Virus record (IMG/VR): IMGVR_UViG_3300007734_000743
Span: 1-62,388 of that record
DNA: 62,388 bases
Direction: 5' to 3' (one strand)
From: a virus
Part shown: piece by piece, positions 5,236 to 13,724 of the stretch
Layout of the letters: each line of letters opens with the position of its first letter
How positions within the stretch are numbered: the first letter of the stretch is position 1
The notes under the pieces: model-generated
The model's input: the letters and a program-made list of their open reading frames with translations, nothing else
Told to the model about the DNA's origin: nothing
The model's database searches: none
Position numbers and translations under genes: made by a program

Positions 5236-5988
5236 ATGAATATGTATCTACCTCTTCTTGCCTTTTCCCTTATCACACAATCTTCATTAGATGATGCACA
5301 ATGCAAAAAAGCTCTCAATGAAATTTTGCCCACTATGCGAACAACCAATGCCATGAGCTTTAGACTAGAGGGTGAAAATGAATACAAAGGTTTTTTCACA
5401 AAATACTCTGGTAGCTTTAAATGGTTCAAGAATGAATCTGTAATCAAATCCGAGCTGAAGCTTTCAAGAGATAATACAAATCTTCAAAGAATAGTGGCTG
5501 ATGGAAAGAAAGTATGGGCACACAATCTGCAAAGAAATGAATACACTGTGGCCCGATATTCTCTAGAGCTTTCTGTAGGAGAAGACTACATGAAAAGGTA
5601 TATCAGCGGTGTTAAGTATCCTGTGCTTGGCATGGGCCAGCATTTAATGACCTTGGCAGACCAAGTGGGATTTGTATCACCTTCACTGAAAGATTGGATT
5701 GGCGGCATCTCTTGGCAAGGAAAAATAGAAATAGATAAAAACAATTCTTTGAGAATTGTGAAGAGAATTTATCAAACTGTGGCTGATTATCGTTATGTGA
5801 TGTGGGAGCTTGAATCGTTTGATGAGGGTGTGACATTTAGTTTCTCAAGCATTAAGATTTATAACAAAAGCTTTGATGGCTCTACCACCACCACCTATCT
5901 TTATTTGGACGATTGTGTGGGTGTGGATTATTCAGGATTTAAATTTGTGCCTCCATCTGGCAGTAAAGTATTATGGATTAAAGATTGA
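5236..5988 (+). CDS. Exported LolA-like lipoprotein-carrier-fold protein
   Basis: A 250-residue protein with an N-terminal hydrophobic stretch (YLPLLAFSLITQSSLDDA) that looks like a short signal peptide. The body is a run of amphipathic strands (FRLEGENEYKGFFTKYSGSF, then SELKLSRD and VWAHNLQRNEYTV) like the half-barrel of LolA/LolB and related outer-membrane lipoprotein-sorting proteins. I infer a periplasmic or surface location and lipid or lipoprotein binding; a Gram-negative-type host would fit. The start ATG follows an ACACAATCT word, and no clear -10 box lies at the usual distance, so it may be read from the tRNA promoter. Family assignment is by pattern only. Confidence 0.45.
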   Translation: MNMYLPLLAFSLITQSSLDDAQCKKALNEILPTMRTTNAMSFRLEGENEYKGFFTKYSGSFKWFKNESVIKSELKLSRDNTNLQRIVADGKKVWAHNLQRNEYTVARYSLELSVGEDYMKRYISGVKYPVLGMGQHLMTLADQVGFVSPSLKDWIGGISWQGKIEIDKNNSLRIVKRIYQTVADYRYVMWELESFDEGVTFSFSSIKIYNKSFDGSTTTTYLYLDDCVGVDYSGFKFVPPSGSKVLWIKD

Positions 5989-6024
5989 GAAGGAAGATTT
6001 TCGCTCGATTTTTAAATTGTAAAT

Positions 6025-6690
6025 ATGAACAAACACAATCTACTTAAACGAATAGCATCTGTTGCCACAGAACTAGATGTAAAAGGTTTCACTAAAGAAG
6101 CTAAATCTTTAGATTTGATTCTTCTAAAACTTGCTCAATCACCTGTTGCCGCACCTGGCTCAGATGATGATGGAAATGATGATATTGAATTTCTATCAGC
6201 TGATGAAAATGCATTCAGCCTCGAAAAATGGAGCAAAATTAAAGAAATATTGAAATCAATTTACGAATCTATCAGAAGTGTTTCATACATGCAAGAAAGA
6301 AGTTTTTTTGAAAAAGTGTATGCATACCTTTCTAATAAAGGATATTCAGGACAATATTTAGAGCGGTGCTTGGGGCATTTGCAGAAATTTAAAGAATTGC
6401 TCATTGACACTGAAATGATTTTATCAAAAATGAACACTGAATATGAAAAAGCTTTCATTGAAGATTTTAACAAATTGTTTCAAACTTGGAAAGTGGGCTA
6501 TAGAGAAGTGTATGAAGATGGAAAACCAGAATTTTTAATTACTAACAAGCCAGAACAAGATGAGAAAAAAATGCAAATATCAAGTAAGTTACAAGATATT
6601 ATTGATATAATTGGCTGGGACAATGTACGCTTATTGCCTTGGGAAGAAAACCCAGCTCTAAATGATAAACCTTTTTTCAATATTAATTGA
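6025..6690 (+). CDS. Unknown protein with the GFTKEA-type N-terminal tag (221 aa)
   Basis: The first 38 residues (LLKRIASVATELD, then GFTKEAKSLDLILLKLAQ) are nearly identical in pattern to the start of the protein at 12913-13722, while the rest of the two proteins differs. After an acidic linker (residues 45-60) comes a helical domain with no family I know. The shared tag ends in KLAQ, which looks like a processing or docking signal. TAAATT lies 6 nt before the ATG. It is the first gene of a three-gene run ending in the fucosyltransferase-like gene. Confidence 0.55.
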   Translation: MNKHNLLKRIASVATELDVKGFTKEAKSLDLILLKLAQSPVAAPGSDDDGNDDIEFLSADENAFSLEKWSKIKEILKSIYESIRSVSYMQERSFFEKVYAYLSNKGYSGQYLERCLGHLQKFKELLIDTEMILSKMNTEYEKAFIEDFNKLFQTWKVGYREVYEDGKPEFLITNKPEQDEKKMQISSKLQDIIDIIGWDNVRLLPWEENPALNDKPFFNIN

Positions 6691-6963
6691 ATGGAAAACG
6701 ATTCACCACCTGAATTAATTAAATCTTTATTATTTCTCAAAGAAATAGTTGAGAAGGAATATAAAGACAAGGTGGTAATTTGGAAACTAGACGATAAATA
6801 TTCTGAAGCCGCCAAAGAATATTTAAACAAAACTAGAAACACAATCTTACTTGATTCTGAATTTTACACAAGAGCCAAGTTTGCTGGAGCTTGCATTGAC
6901 CCCACAGATTGTGTTTCTTATTGTGTGGGTTATAATGGCAGGTATCCAGTAATTAAAGCATGA
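6691..6963 (+). CDS. Unknown small protein (90 aa)
   Basis: A 90-residue protein whose ATG directly follows the TGA of the previous gene and whose TGA overlaps the next start (ATGA). It has a helical N-terminal half (LIKSLLFLKEIVEKEYK) and a C-terminal part with Cys residues (ACIDPTDCVSYCVGYNG). No family is recognised. Tight coupling on both sides indicates a role tied to the flanking tagged protein or the glycosyltransferase. Confidence 0.6.
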   Translation: MENDSPPELIKSLLFLKEIVEKEYKDKVVIWKLDDKYSEAAKEYLNKTRNTILLDSEFYTRAKFAGACIDPTDCVSYCVGYNGRYPVIKA

Positions 6964-7970
6964 ATTTGCATTGGAATGTTTATGGCGGCGGTATAGCCAA
7001 TCAATTAATGTCAATTCAAGTGGGAATTATTTTATCATTTCTTTCAAAAAGAAAATTAATTCTATATCAAAAGTATCCTTTAGCTTTCTCTAACAAAGGT
7101 TTATTTATTAACGATTTGTTTGATTTTAATTTTGATTTTATGAAATCCGACATCAATACCACTTCTTGGTTCCCAGCAGATTTTTCCACATGTTATTATC
7201 ACCTTGATAAACCAAACGAAGATTTTATTTTTGGAAGAGAATGTGTAAATATATCTGATTATCAAGAAAATGATATTGGTAGCTCCACAGCAAATACCTT
7301 AGGATATTATTCTTTTAAGATTTTTTTCAATGATTGTAAAAAAGAAGCTGTTCAATACTTAATGAACAATCTACTACCTAAAGAAAAATATCAATTTTTG
7401 GCCCGTAAAATTTCAAATGAGCTTGGTTGCAAAAACTCAATACATGTAAGAAGAGGAGATTTTTGTCAAATTGAGCATTTTGCAAATAATTACACTGCAT
7501 CTTTCAACACACTAGAAAACACAATCTATAATAATTTTTATCATTATCCTATTTTAGTACATACAAATGAAGAAGATGAGAAATATTTCAAATGTGAAAA
7601 TGAATTGATTTTCATAGACAAAATAATCAAAGAAAAACATAAAGAATTAGATGATGTGGAAGTAAGTTTAATTTCAATGCTGATAGCTATGAGAAGTGAG
7701 AATTTTTTAGGAAGTTTAGGTTCTACATTTACAGGCTTAATACATCAAAATAAAAAATTGAATAACCCAGAAAGTAAATTCAAATATCTTTTTTCTAATT
7801 CATCTGCTCTGAACAGATTCGGAGAAGAAATAAAAGTGAATGGTAAATACACTTGGAATCAGCTTAAACTAAAGCATTGGTCGGAATGTAATTGGCAAAG
7901 AGAATATCCAGAATGTATAGACATTGATACAGAAATCACTAATGCAGAAGAATTAAATTTTAGCATTTAA
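6960..7970 (+). CDS. Fucosyltransferase-like glycosyltransferase
   Basis: A 336-residue protein. It has a GGGIANQL nucleotide-sugar loop at 9-16, the HVRRGDF motif at 162-168 (HxRRxD is diagnostic of alpha-1,2/alpha-1,6 and protein O-fucosyltransferases, where it binds GDP-fucose) and a distal GSTFTG at 254-259 matching the third conserved motif. Length and motif spacing fit the GT11-like group. The likely reaction is transfer of fucose, or another sugar from a GDP donor, to a glycan; host surface glycan or phage protein are both possible acceptors. It is coupled by ATGA to the gene before it. Its 3' end overlaps the convergent minus-strand gene by 18 bp. Confidence 0.7.
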   Translation: MNLHWNVYGGGIANQLMSIQVGIILSFLSKRKLILYQKYPLAFSNKGLFINDLFDFNFDFMKSDINTTSWFPADFSTCYYHLDKPNEDFIFGRECVNISDYQENDIGSSTANTLGYYSFKIFFNDCKKEAVQYLMNNLLPKEKYQFLARKISNELGCKNSIHVRRGDFCQIEHFANNYTASFNTLENTIYNNFYHYPILVHTNEEDEKYFKCENELIFIDKIIKEKHKELDDVEVSLISMLIAMRSENFLGSLGSTFTGLIHQNKKLNNPESKFKYLFSNSSALNRFGEEIKVNGKYTWNQLKLKHWSECNWQREYPECIDIDTEITNAEELNFSI

Positions 7971-8255
7971 TGAAAAACCAATGATTTTTCGCCCGAATGG
8001 CTTCCACCAAGGTTTATTGTAAATTGCTCTAACATCAGAATATGACCTTGAATAACCCTGACATTCTAAAAACTCTTCTAGCTTTATTAAAGTGTTTGTT
8101 GAAGAATGTGAGCAGACAAAATCCACTGTGGGCTTGGAATTATTCAATCCACACACAATCTTGATTTGGCTGGGAGAATAGCCCACACCTGTCACTACTT
8201 TTAGTATAGAATGTATTTCTTTTTCGTTATAAGTGATTTTTTTAACTGTGTACAT
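7953..8255 (-). CDS. Unknown protein (100 aa)
   Basis: A 100-residue protein beginning MYTVKKITYN. I chose ATG 8255 because it lies inside the end of the preceding gene (stop at 8242), the usual overlap in this operon; an upstream in-frame start is possible. Patterns include SPSQIKIVCGLNNSKPTVDFVC and a C-terminal WWKPFGRK. No family is recognised. It is the last gene of the minus-strand run that begins with the CCA-adding enzyme. Confidence 0.55.
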   Translation of the reverse strand: MYTVKKITYNEKEIHSILKVVTGVGYSPSQIKIVCGLNNSKPTVDFVCSHSSTNTLIKLEEFLECQGYSRSYSDVRAIYNKPWWKPFGRKIIGFSLNAKI

Positions 8256-8406
8256 TTTCTTGTATTTTTTCCGCAATCTTTCTTTCTAATTCATCTCTCA
8301 AAGCTTCAGCCTTTCCAATGTAATAAAATGTATCTGGTTTTCTTCTGTAAGCTAAATAGGCAACCACCCCTGTAAAAATTACCGCTAGTGTTAATTTTTT
8401 GCTCAT
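8242..8406 (-). CDS. Small single-pass membrane protein (54 aa)
   Basis: A 54-residue protein MSKKLTLAVIFTGVVAYLAY followed by RRKP and a charged helix. The hydrophobic run at 5-20 with a following basic cluster indicates one membrane segment with the C-terminal helix in the cytoplasm. The ATG at 8406 overlaps the TGA of the CCA-adding enzyme (ATGA). The role is unknown. Confidence 0.6.
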   Translation of the reverse strand: MSKKLTLAVIFTGVVAYLAYRRKPDTFYYIGKAEALRDELERKIAEKIQENVHS

Positions 8407-10004
8407 GTTGTTTCCTTTTGACTCTCTAACCATTGTAAAGCTCCAGCTCTATCACTGAATAAGCCCATGTTTTGTGCTTTCCAGGCCTCATCAAGCATGA
8501 GCTTGATAGCTGGGCCTTGAATACCCAATACTTGTTGTACATCATTTCCATCAATAAATGATGCAATTCTTTGCATTCTTTTATGAAGCCATGCAAGAGC
8601 TGATTCTCTTGATTCCATAGCTGGATTGTGCTCAAGAATAAGCTTTCTATGCTCCTTTAGAATTTCCCCAATTATTGGACCACCTTTGTTGCCAAGATAA
8701 GGCATAATGTCTCTACCTTGAAGAAGGTCTGGATGTTTGTGCTCGTAAACATTGTATTGTTTAGCCAAATCTGACATCTGCCTAGCCTCTGCTGGAAGCT
8801 CCTTAGGTAATGGTGGCCTTCCAGAGTGGTCGGCTTCAATAAGTAGCTCAAGCATTCTGATGTTTGCAGGATGAATTTTTTCAGCTAAGCTCTTGACAAA
8901 AGCTTCTTGTTTTGGTGTGTTAGAATGATGAATGTGGCTAAGGTGAAATTCTACCAAAGGAACCACTTTATCTATAATGTTTTTGGGAGCACCAATGGAT
9001 TCAAGAAAAGCTCTTGCTTTTGGCCCACCTTGTTCTTCATGTCCATGAGATGTAATTCGGTCTATTCCTTTTTTATTTATTACAGCTGTGGTATCAGGTT
9101 TAGCAAAGTCGTGAGCTAAAGCTGAGTAAATCAATACTTCTCTATCTTCTGGGCTAAGATTTTCTCTTTCAGCTATATTTGCAGCTTCGTTCATTACATG
9201 AGCTGTATGCACATCCACGTCTCCCTCAGGATGATACTCTGGCTCCTGCGGTGTGCCTCTCAGATTGTGTATTTCAGGAAAGTTTTCAGACCATCCAGTG
9301 GTGTAGAGAAAATCAAGAGCTTTTCCAGGCTCTATGCCTTTTGTGACAAGTTTTTTAAACTCCTCGTAAATTCTTTCTTTTGGAAGATGCTTGTATTCTT
9401 CTCTTATAGATTGTGCCAGCTCTGCTGTTTCTGGAGCTATGTCAAAACCAAATCGGGAAGCGAATTGCATTCCTCTAAGCACCCTCAATGGGTCTTCAGA
9501 AAAAGCCTCAGATGTGTGTCTCAGTATTTTATTTTGCAAATCTTGTCTACCATTGTATGGGTCAATTATTTCGCCAGTGATAGGGTTATATGAGATTGCG
9601 TTTATGGTAAAATCTCTTCTAGCTGCGGCTTCCTCAGGTGATAAATCACTTCTCACTTGCACATTAAAGTCTTTGTGGCCCACACCAGATTTTGAATCTA
9701 AGCGAGGTAATGAAAAATCAAAATCTGAGCCATCTTCGCCTACAAACTTAATCACACCAAATGATTGACCCACAAGGTCTGCCTTTCCATACTTAGACAG
9801 AATCTGATTTAGGTCTTCGTAGTTGACATTATATACTTCAAAATCTATGTCTTTAGGTGAAGCTCCAAGTATAGCATCTCTCACTGCTCCTCCAACAATT
9901 AAAGCTCTTCCACCTTTATTATTTATATCAGTTAAAATTGAATAAACATAACCTGGAAGTTTAATTGGGAGCTTTTGTATCTCCTGACTATACTTATACC
10001 ACAC
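8403..10004 (-). CDS. cca: CCA-adding tRNA nucleotidyltransferase with HD domain
   Basis: A 533-residue protein. The head domain carries LIVGGAVRD (36-44) and the DID metal pair (52-54) of class II CCA/poly(A) polymerases, followed by RRDFTINAI (129-137) and the DPLRVLRGMQFASRFGF region (171-187). A metal-dependent HD phosphohydrolase domain follows (H266, H298-D299). It adds or repairs the 3' CCA of tRNA, including the phage tRNA-Glu that lacks an encoded CCA. The start is GTG 10004, embedded in AGATT-GTG-TGG. The first eight residues, MWYKYSQE, are the same as those of three neighbouring unrelated genes and are not part of the family, so they look like an added tag. Confidence 0.9.
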   Translation of the reverse strand: MWYKYSQEIQKLPIKLPGYVYSILTDINNKGGRALIVGGAVRDAILGASPKDIDFEVYNVNYEDLNQILSKYGKADLVGQSFGVIKFVGEDGSDFDFSLPRLDSKSGVGHKDFNVQVRSDLSPEEAAARRDFTINAISYNPITGEIIDPYNGRQDLQNKILRHTSEAFSEDPLRVLRGMQFASRFGFDIAPETAELAQSIREEYKHLPKERIYEEFKKLVTKGIEPGKALDFLYTTGWSENFPEIHNLRGTPQEPEYHPEGDVDVHTAHVMNEAANIAERENLSPEDREVLIYSALAHDFAKPDTTAVINKKGIDRITSHGHEEQGGPKARAFLESIGAPKNIIDKVVPLVEFHLSHIHHSNTPKQEAFVKSLAEKIHPANIRMLELLIEADHSGRPPLPKELPAEARQMSDLAKQYNVYEHKHPDLLQGRDIMPYLGNKGGPIIGEILKEHRKLILEHNPAMESRESALAWLHKRMQRIASFIDGNDVQQVLGIQGPAIKLMLDEAWKAQNMGLFSDRAGALQWLESQKETT

Positions 10005-10026
10005 AATCTTAATTTACGAATGAAAA
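10005..10026 (-). promoter_or_regulatory. Upstream region of the CCA gene, repeated before its neighbours
   Basis: On the minus strand CGTAAATTAAGATT runs straight into the GTG start. The same sequence precedes the gene at 10569, and close variants precede 11138 and 12099. TAAATT lies 6 nt before the GTG, so the mRNA is probably leaderless. Confidence 0.5.
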
Positions 10027-10569
10027 TTAATAAAACCTAGAATAAGGATTGCTTTTTTCATTTGACCACCAGTAAGTGCCTTTCATTTCTTGAGTTTCGT
10101 ACTCTGGAAATTTTTTTTCAAAATTGTGTGTAGATGATAAAAGATTTTGCAATATATATCTAAAAACCTGCCAAAAATCATTTTTAAGATTTATATTTAC
10201 AGAACTGATAGATTCTCTAAGGCCTGGAAAATTCACTGTTAAATCAAAAGCCTCTTCAACAATATTTTTGAAATTGTCTGGTAAAAAATTTGAATCAAAA
10301 ATATTTAAGATATTTAGAGATGCATTTTTTGCTGAGGAAAGTAATAAAGAAACATTATTATTTTCTTTAGCAATAGAATAATTATTAGACATGGCTTCAT
10401 AGATTTCTAAAGAAATTTTTTGAATAATATCTGAAATGGATGCTCCGTAAAGAGATGGCTGCATTTTATTAAGCTCTTTGTCGGATTCTATTTTAGCCTG
10501 AAACTCTAAATCATTCCATAGTTTTTGGAAAGCTTCATCTTGATTCTCCTGACTATACTTATACCACAC
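10027..10569 (-). CDS. MWYKYSQE-tagged unknown protein (180 aa), paralogue of the next gene
   Basis: A 180-residue, mostly helical protein starting MWYKYSQENQDEAFQKLW. Its body resembles the protein at 10590-11138: both have an S-A-K/R rich helix, an LP/IP-D-x-(N/I) segment before an acidic helix, and FWxxFRYxLxxxL near the C-terminus. They are paralogues after a tandem duplication. No family is known to me. The GTG start lies in AGATT-GTG-TGG at 10567-10574. The aromatic tag and lack of any enzyme motif suggest a structural or packaged protein, which is inference. Confidence 0.55.
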   Translation of the reverse strand: MWYKYSQENQDEAFQKLWNDLEFQAKIESDKELNKMQPSLYGASISDIIQKISLEIYEAMSNNYSIAKENNNVSLLLSSAKNASLNILNIFDSNFLPDNFKNIVEEAFDLTVNFPGLRESISSVNINLKNDFWQVFRYILQNLLSSTHNFEKKFPEYETQEMKGTYWWSNEKSNPYSRFY

Positions 10570-10589
10570 AATCTTAATTTACGAATAAA

Positions 10590-11138
10590 TTAGATAGAAT
10601 CCTTAAAATTATTTACATCAAAATCATTAATTAATTCAGGATATTCAAAAACATTATTACCGTTTGTTAATTTTTGCTCAAGAAAATACCTAAAAAATTT
10701 CCAAAAAATTGGTAAACTCTTCAAGTTATTGCCTATGGGCATAAAGTTTGAATTAAAAGAACTTCTATGGTCAATAGGGGCACAATCTAAAATCGCTTCA
10801 TCTATTTTCGAATTTATATCATCTGGTATGTCATATCCCGTTTCTTTAAGAAACATAGCGGCATCTTTAGCAGATTTCCTAGCTGATTCTTTTACTTCAT
10901 CAAAAATTTCAACATCTGAAAAGTTGTATTTTGAAAAGGTGTACTTAGGTGGTTGATAAGAGGATATTATTCTATCTAATACATTTTTCACGTAAATGGC
11001 AATATGCTGAACTATATCTTGTGTGGAATATTTTTCATTTGTTGGGAAAATGTTTTCTTCATAAGGATTAGATTCAATTGCATCAAAATCAATATCTGGA
11101 GTAAAACCGTTATTTTCAACACAATACTTATACCACAC
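10590..11138 (-). CDS. MWYKY-tagged unknown protein (182 aa), paralogue of the previous gene
   Basis: A 182-residue protein starting MWYKYCVENN, a divergent form of the MWYKYSQE tag. It is helical and acidic at the N-terminus, with FWKFFRYFLEQKL near residue 150 matching the paralogue. The start is GTG 11138 in AGATT-GTG-TGG with TAAAAT 6 nt upstream. No enzyme motif is visible. Confidence 0.55.
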   Translation of the reverse strand: MWYKYCVENNGFTPDIDFDAIESNPYEENIFPTNEKYSTQDIVQHIAIYVKNVLDRIISSYQPPKYTFSKYNFSDVEIFDEVKESARKSAKDAAMFLKETGYDIPDDINSKIDEAILDCAPIDHRSSFNSNFMPIGNNLKSLPIFWKFFRYFLEQKLTNGNNVFEYPELINDFDVNNFKDSI

Positions 11139-11147
11139 AATCTAATT

Positions 11148-11176
11148 TTAAATGAAATTAGTCTGAAAACCTTTTG
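11148..11176. repeat. 29-bp direct repeat, copy 1
   Basis: It begins TTAAATGAAATTAGTC and continues to CCTTTTG at 11176. It is identical to 12109-12137. Both copies lie just upstream of an MWYKY-tagged minus-strand gene, so promoter and tag were probably duplicated together. Confidence 0.7.
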
Positions 11177-11184
11177 GTACAAAT

Positions 11185-12099
11185 TTATTGAGGTTTATAA
11201 TCTTTAAATAAATTTTGAATTTCAGCCACCACTCTTTGATATTCTTCATTACTTATTCTTTTAACAATTTCTTGGAACTTTTGTAAATCTTTCAAAGTTT
11301 TTTCTTTATCGAATGGTTTACGATATCGCTCAGGATATCTTCTATTTTGTGCTTCGTGCCATCTTTCTGACTCTGATAAATAGAAATCAGCATCGCCTTC
11401 AAAATCTCTTATTTTTGCACCATCCACCACATTGTAAAGAGGCCTTTTATTAGGTGAATTATCTTCTGAATATCCAGTTTGAAAAACATTTCCAGAGCCA
11501 AATGGGTCAAAATAGAAAAATATACTTTTAATCACATATGGCATAAAATTTAAAAGCTCTTTTTTATAATCGCCACTTTGCAATTCCCTTCTGTCTTCGG
11601 GAAGCAAAGGCTCATAAAGAACAGCATTTGCGTCCACTTTATAATCAGGGACGGCTAATTTTGGTAATTTTTCTGCATTTGATGGATTCATTTTATAGTA
11701 TAAATCATTATATTCATTAACCACCCTGGCAAAAATTCTTAACTCCATCACTCTTTCAAATGTTTGTATTAACTTGTCAAAATCAGTTCTTGTTGTTTCA
11801 ACAATTTTATCTTTATAGCTCACAGTTGACGTTGATATATCTCCTTTTTTCTTTGGATATTTTTCAATCATATTAGTTTCTGGATTTAAATATACAAATT
11901 TTTCAACACCCTGGCCAACAAGTTTTTTATTTTGAAAAGTTTCATAATCTCTATTATTTGGCCAAACACCTTTGGGAATCTTGTAATTTTCGTGACTTAA
12001 TCCCATTGCTTCAAGGGCATCTTTTACTGGTCCTTTTTGTACTTCGCCTAACATATATTCTGTTGGCTTTTCTGTCTCCTGACTATACTTATACCACAC
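11185..12099 (-). CDS. MWYKYSQE-tagged unknown protein (304 aa)
   Basis: A 304-residue protein with the tag, then GEVQKGPVKDALEAMG, then VGQGVEKFVYLNPETNMIEKY (about 58-78), which resembles a glycine loop and following strand of a kinase-like fold. YNVVDGAKIRDFEGDA lies further on. The usual catalytic HRD and DFG motifs are not clear, so a kinase call would be unsafe. The start is GTG 12099 inside AGATT-GTG-TGG. The 29-bp repeat lies directly upstream and again beyond its 3' end. Confidence 0.5.
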   Translation of the reverse strand: MWYKYSQETEKPTEYMLGEVQKGPVKDALEAMGLSHENYKIPKGVWPNNRDYETFQNKKLVGQGVEKFVYLNPETNMIEKYPKKKGDISTSTVSYKDKIVETTRTDFDKLIQTFERVMELRIFARVVNEYNDLYYKMNPSNAEKLPKLAVPDYKVDANAVLYEPLLPEDRRELQSGDYKKELLNFMPYVIKSIFFYFDPFGSGNVFQTGYSEDNSPNKRPLYNVVDGAKIRDFEGDADFYLSESERWHEAQNRRYPERYRKPFDKEKTLKDLQKFQEIVKRISNEEYQRVVAEIQNLFKDYKPQ

Positions 12100-12108
12100 A
12101 ATCTTAAT

Positions 12109-12137
12109 TTAAATGAAATTAGTCTGAAAACCTTTTG
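12109..12137. repeat. 29-bp direct repeat, copy 2
   Basis: Identical to 11148-11176. It lies in the divergent intergenic region between the minus gene starting at 12099 and the plus gene starting at 12168. Confidence 0.7.
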
Positions 12138-12167
12138 AAAATATCGGGCCAAAAACGTATATTAAGT

Positions 12168-12437
12168 ATGGAGTATACAATTCAAGTGGCTAAAAGTAAA
12201 TTTTCTAAGGAAAATAATGCCATGAAAACTAGGCGAATTGAGCTTAAACTAAACACAATTCTGCTTTGGCTTGGAAGACATGTGGTATATGATTATTATT
12301 TGAATTCAGAATGGTTTGGCGGCTATGCCACTGATACAGATTATGTGTTTTGGTTTAAGCTTGAAAAAGACAGAAACAATGCTGAATTATTCTTAGATGA
12401 GATTATGGAAAATGGTATTCCAAAAATGAGGATTTGA
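12168..12437 (+). CDS. Unknown protein (89 aa)
   Basis: An 89-residue protein beginning MEYTIQVAKSKF. It has a basic helical N-terminal half and a C-terminal half rich in aromatic residues (WFGGYATDTDYVFWFKLEKD). No family is recognised. I chose ATG 12168 because CGTATATT (-10 at 12158-12163) lies 4 nt upstream, the cassette spacing; an in-frame start at 12135 would precede the promoter. Its TGA overlaps the next ATG (TGATG). Confidence 0.55.
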   Translation: MEYTIQVAKSKFSKENNAMKTRRIELKLNTILLWLGRHVVYDYYLNSEWFGGYATDTDYVFWFKLEKDRNNAELFLDEIMENGIPKMRI

Positions 12438-12898
12438 TGATTCATAAATTAAACGAGCAAGTGCATGAATTTTACAATAATAAATATCTAAGAAATAGAT
12501 ATCCATCTTTGTCATATGTTGCCTCACATCGCTTTTCCAATGGTGATTCGCCAGATTTAGCCGCTGTAGCTCTTGGCTATAAACCTGCGGCTTTGTGGCA
12601 TGAAAATTGGACAGATGCAAATTCTGATTACATCACTTCATGTTGCTATAGAGGTAATGAATTATTGTATTTGGACACTTATACTGTAGTAGTTTGCGAG
12701 AAAAAAGATTTCGATAAGTTTAAGGCTATATTTAATAAGCCAAATACATCCAGAGAGTGGGGCGAGCTTTTAGGCTACCCAAAACATCTCATTGATTTGT
12801 TTGTGGAATGTAGTGAAGGAAGAGAAATTCCAGATTGGGACACTTACCATGCTAAAGCTGAAGAAATGGCTCTCAGATTGTGTATGGAAATGGATTAG
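12437..12898 (+). CDS. Unknown protein with a GELLGYP motif (153 aa)
   Basis: A 153-residue protein with ALGYKPAALWHENW near residue 45 and REWGELLGYPKHLIDLFVECSEG near 110. The LLGYP-x-x-x-x-D/F pattern resembles a small group of uncharacterised phage and archaeal proteins, but I cannot assign a function. The start ATG overlaps the previous stop. The C-terminal LRLCMEMD covers an AGATTGTGT word. It is convergent with the tagged gene at 12913 with only 14 bp between. Confidence 0.5.
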   Translation: MIHKLNEQVHEFYNNKYLRNRYPSLSYVASHRFSNGDSPDLAAVALGYKPAALWHENWTDANSDYITSCCYRGNELLYLDTYTVVVCEKKDFDKFKAIFNKPNTSREWGELLGYPKHLIDLFVECSEGREIPDWDTYHAKAEEMALRLCMEMD

Positions 12899-12912
12899 CT
12901 CACTAACTAATA

Positions 12913-13722
12913 TCAATTTTCTTCTTCTTGGTCTTCAATTAGCGGGTCAAAATACTGTTGATATCTAGGCTCTTTTATTTGTCTTGGGCCTGTTCTCATA
13001 TCAAATCCTGGATTATAATTTTTAAACCAAGGTGAAAGTTGTCTTTCGTCATAAAAACTTTTATCAGATAAATACTTTTCTGAGTCAGCAAATGGGTCTA
13101 TTTGTGTTGGTTTATTTTCAATTAGGTCTCTTCCAAGCTCAATCATTTTATTAGCGTAATATATTACATATTCCGCCACAGGTATTGTTTGTTCAAATTC
13201 TACTTTACGGTCACTACTTAAAAAGACGGGATTTCTTAGTGTCTCTTTTAAATCTTTAATTACTTCTATGCAAAATTTAATCAAATAATTACAAGCTTCC
13301 TCAAAGTATTGCAATTTATTACCTAACTCGCCATACTGTCCTTGCGGCAAAAAAACTGTACTTGCGACATAATCTAGTAAATCCCGAAACCTAGATTGTA
13401 TGGCATTTAAAATTGGCATGGTAAAATTCCCATCTGGGTCATTATAATCAAAAATTCTTTTTCCTTTTTTTAAATTTTCTTGAAAATGAATTGGGTCATT
13501 TCCAAATTTATATCTTTCGGTTTCAAGCAATTCCACTTTATTGATTAGGAGTTTAAAAATGGTGTCAAACAAAGATTTGTAATGTTTTTTGAATTCTTTT
13601 TCATTTGAATTTTCATTAGCTAATTTCAAAAGAATTAAATCCATTTGTTTAGCTTCTTTAGTGAAACCAGTATAATCAAGCTCTGTAGCAATTGAAGCGA
13701 TTTTAATAAGTAGATTTTTCAT
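12913..13722 (-). CDS. GFTKEA-tagged unknown protein (269 aa)
   Basis: A 269-residue protein. Residues 1-36 (MKNLLIKIASIATELD, then GFTKEAKQMDLILLKLAN) repeat the tag seen at 6025. The body is helical with a Pro/Arg-rich C-terminus (TGPRQIKEPRYQQYFDP). No family is recognised. I chose ATG 13722, which has an AGGA 7 nt upstream; a TTG at 13728 is also in frame. It overlaps nothing but lies 2 nt after the SOD stop, so the two are one transcript. Confidence 0.55.
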   Translation of the reverse strand: MKNLLIKIASIATELDYTGFTKEAKQMDLILLKLANENSNEKEFKKHYKSLFDTIFKLLINKVELLETERYKFGNDPIHFQENLKKGKRIFDYNDPDGNFTMPILNAIQSRFRDLLDYVASTVFLPQGQYGELGNKLQYFEEACNYLIKFCIEVIKDLKETLRNPVFLSSDRKVEFEQTIPVAEYVIYYANKMIELGRDLIENKPTQIDPFADSEKYLSDKSFYDERQLSPWFKNYNPGFDMRTGPRQIKEPRYQQYFDPLIEDQEEEN

Positions 13723-13724
13723 TT

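Noticed and set aside
8907-9768. Plus-strand open frames opposite the CCA-adding enzyme
   Set aside because: They have no start signal, and the minus-strand frame is an unmistakable enzyme.
11185-12099. Protein kinase
   Set aside because: A glycine-loop-like stretch is present, but the catalytic loop and metal-binding motifs are missing.
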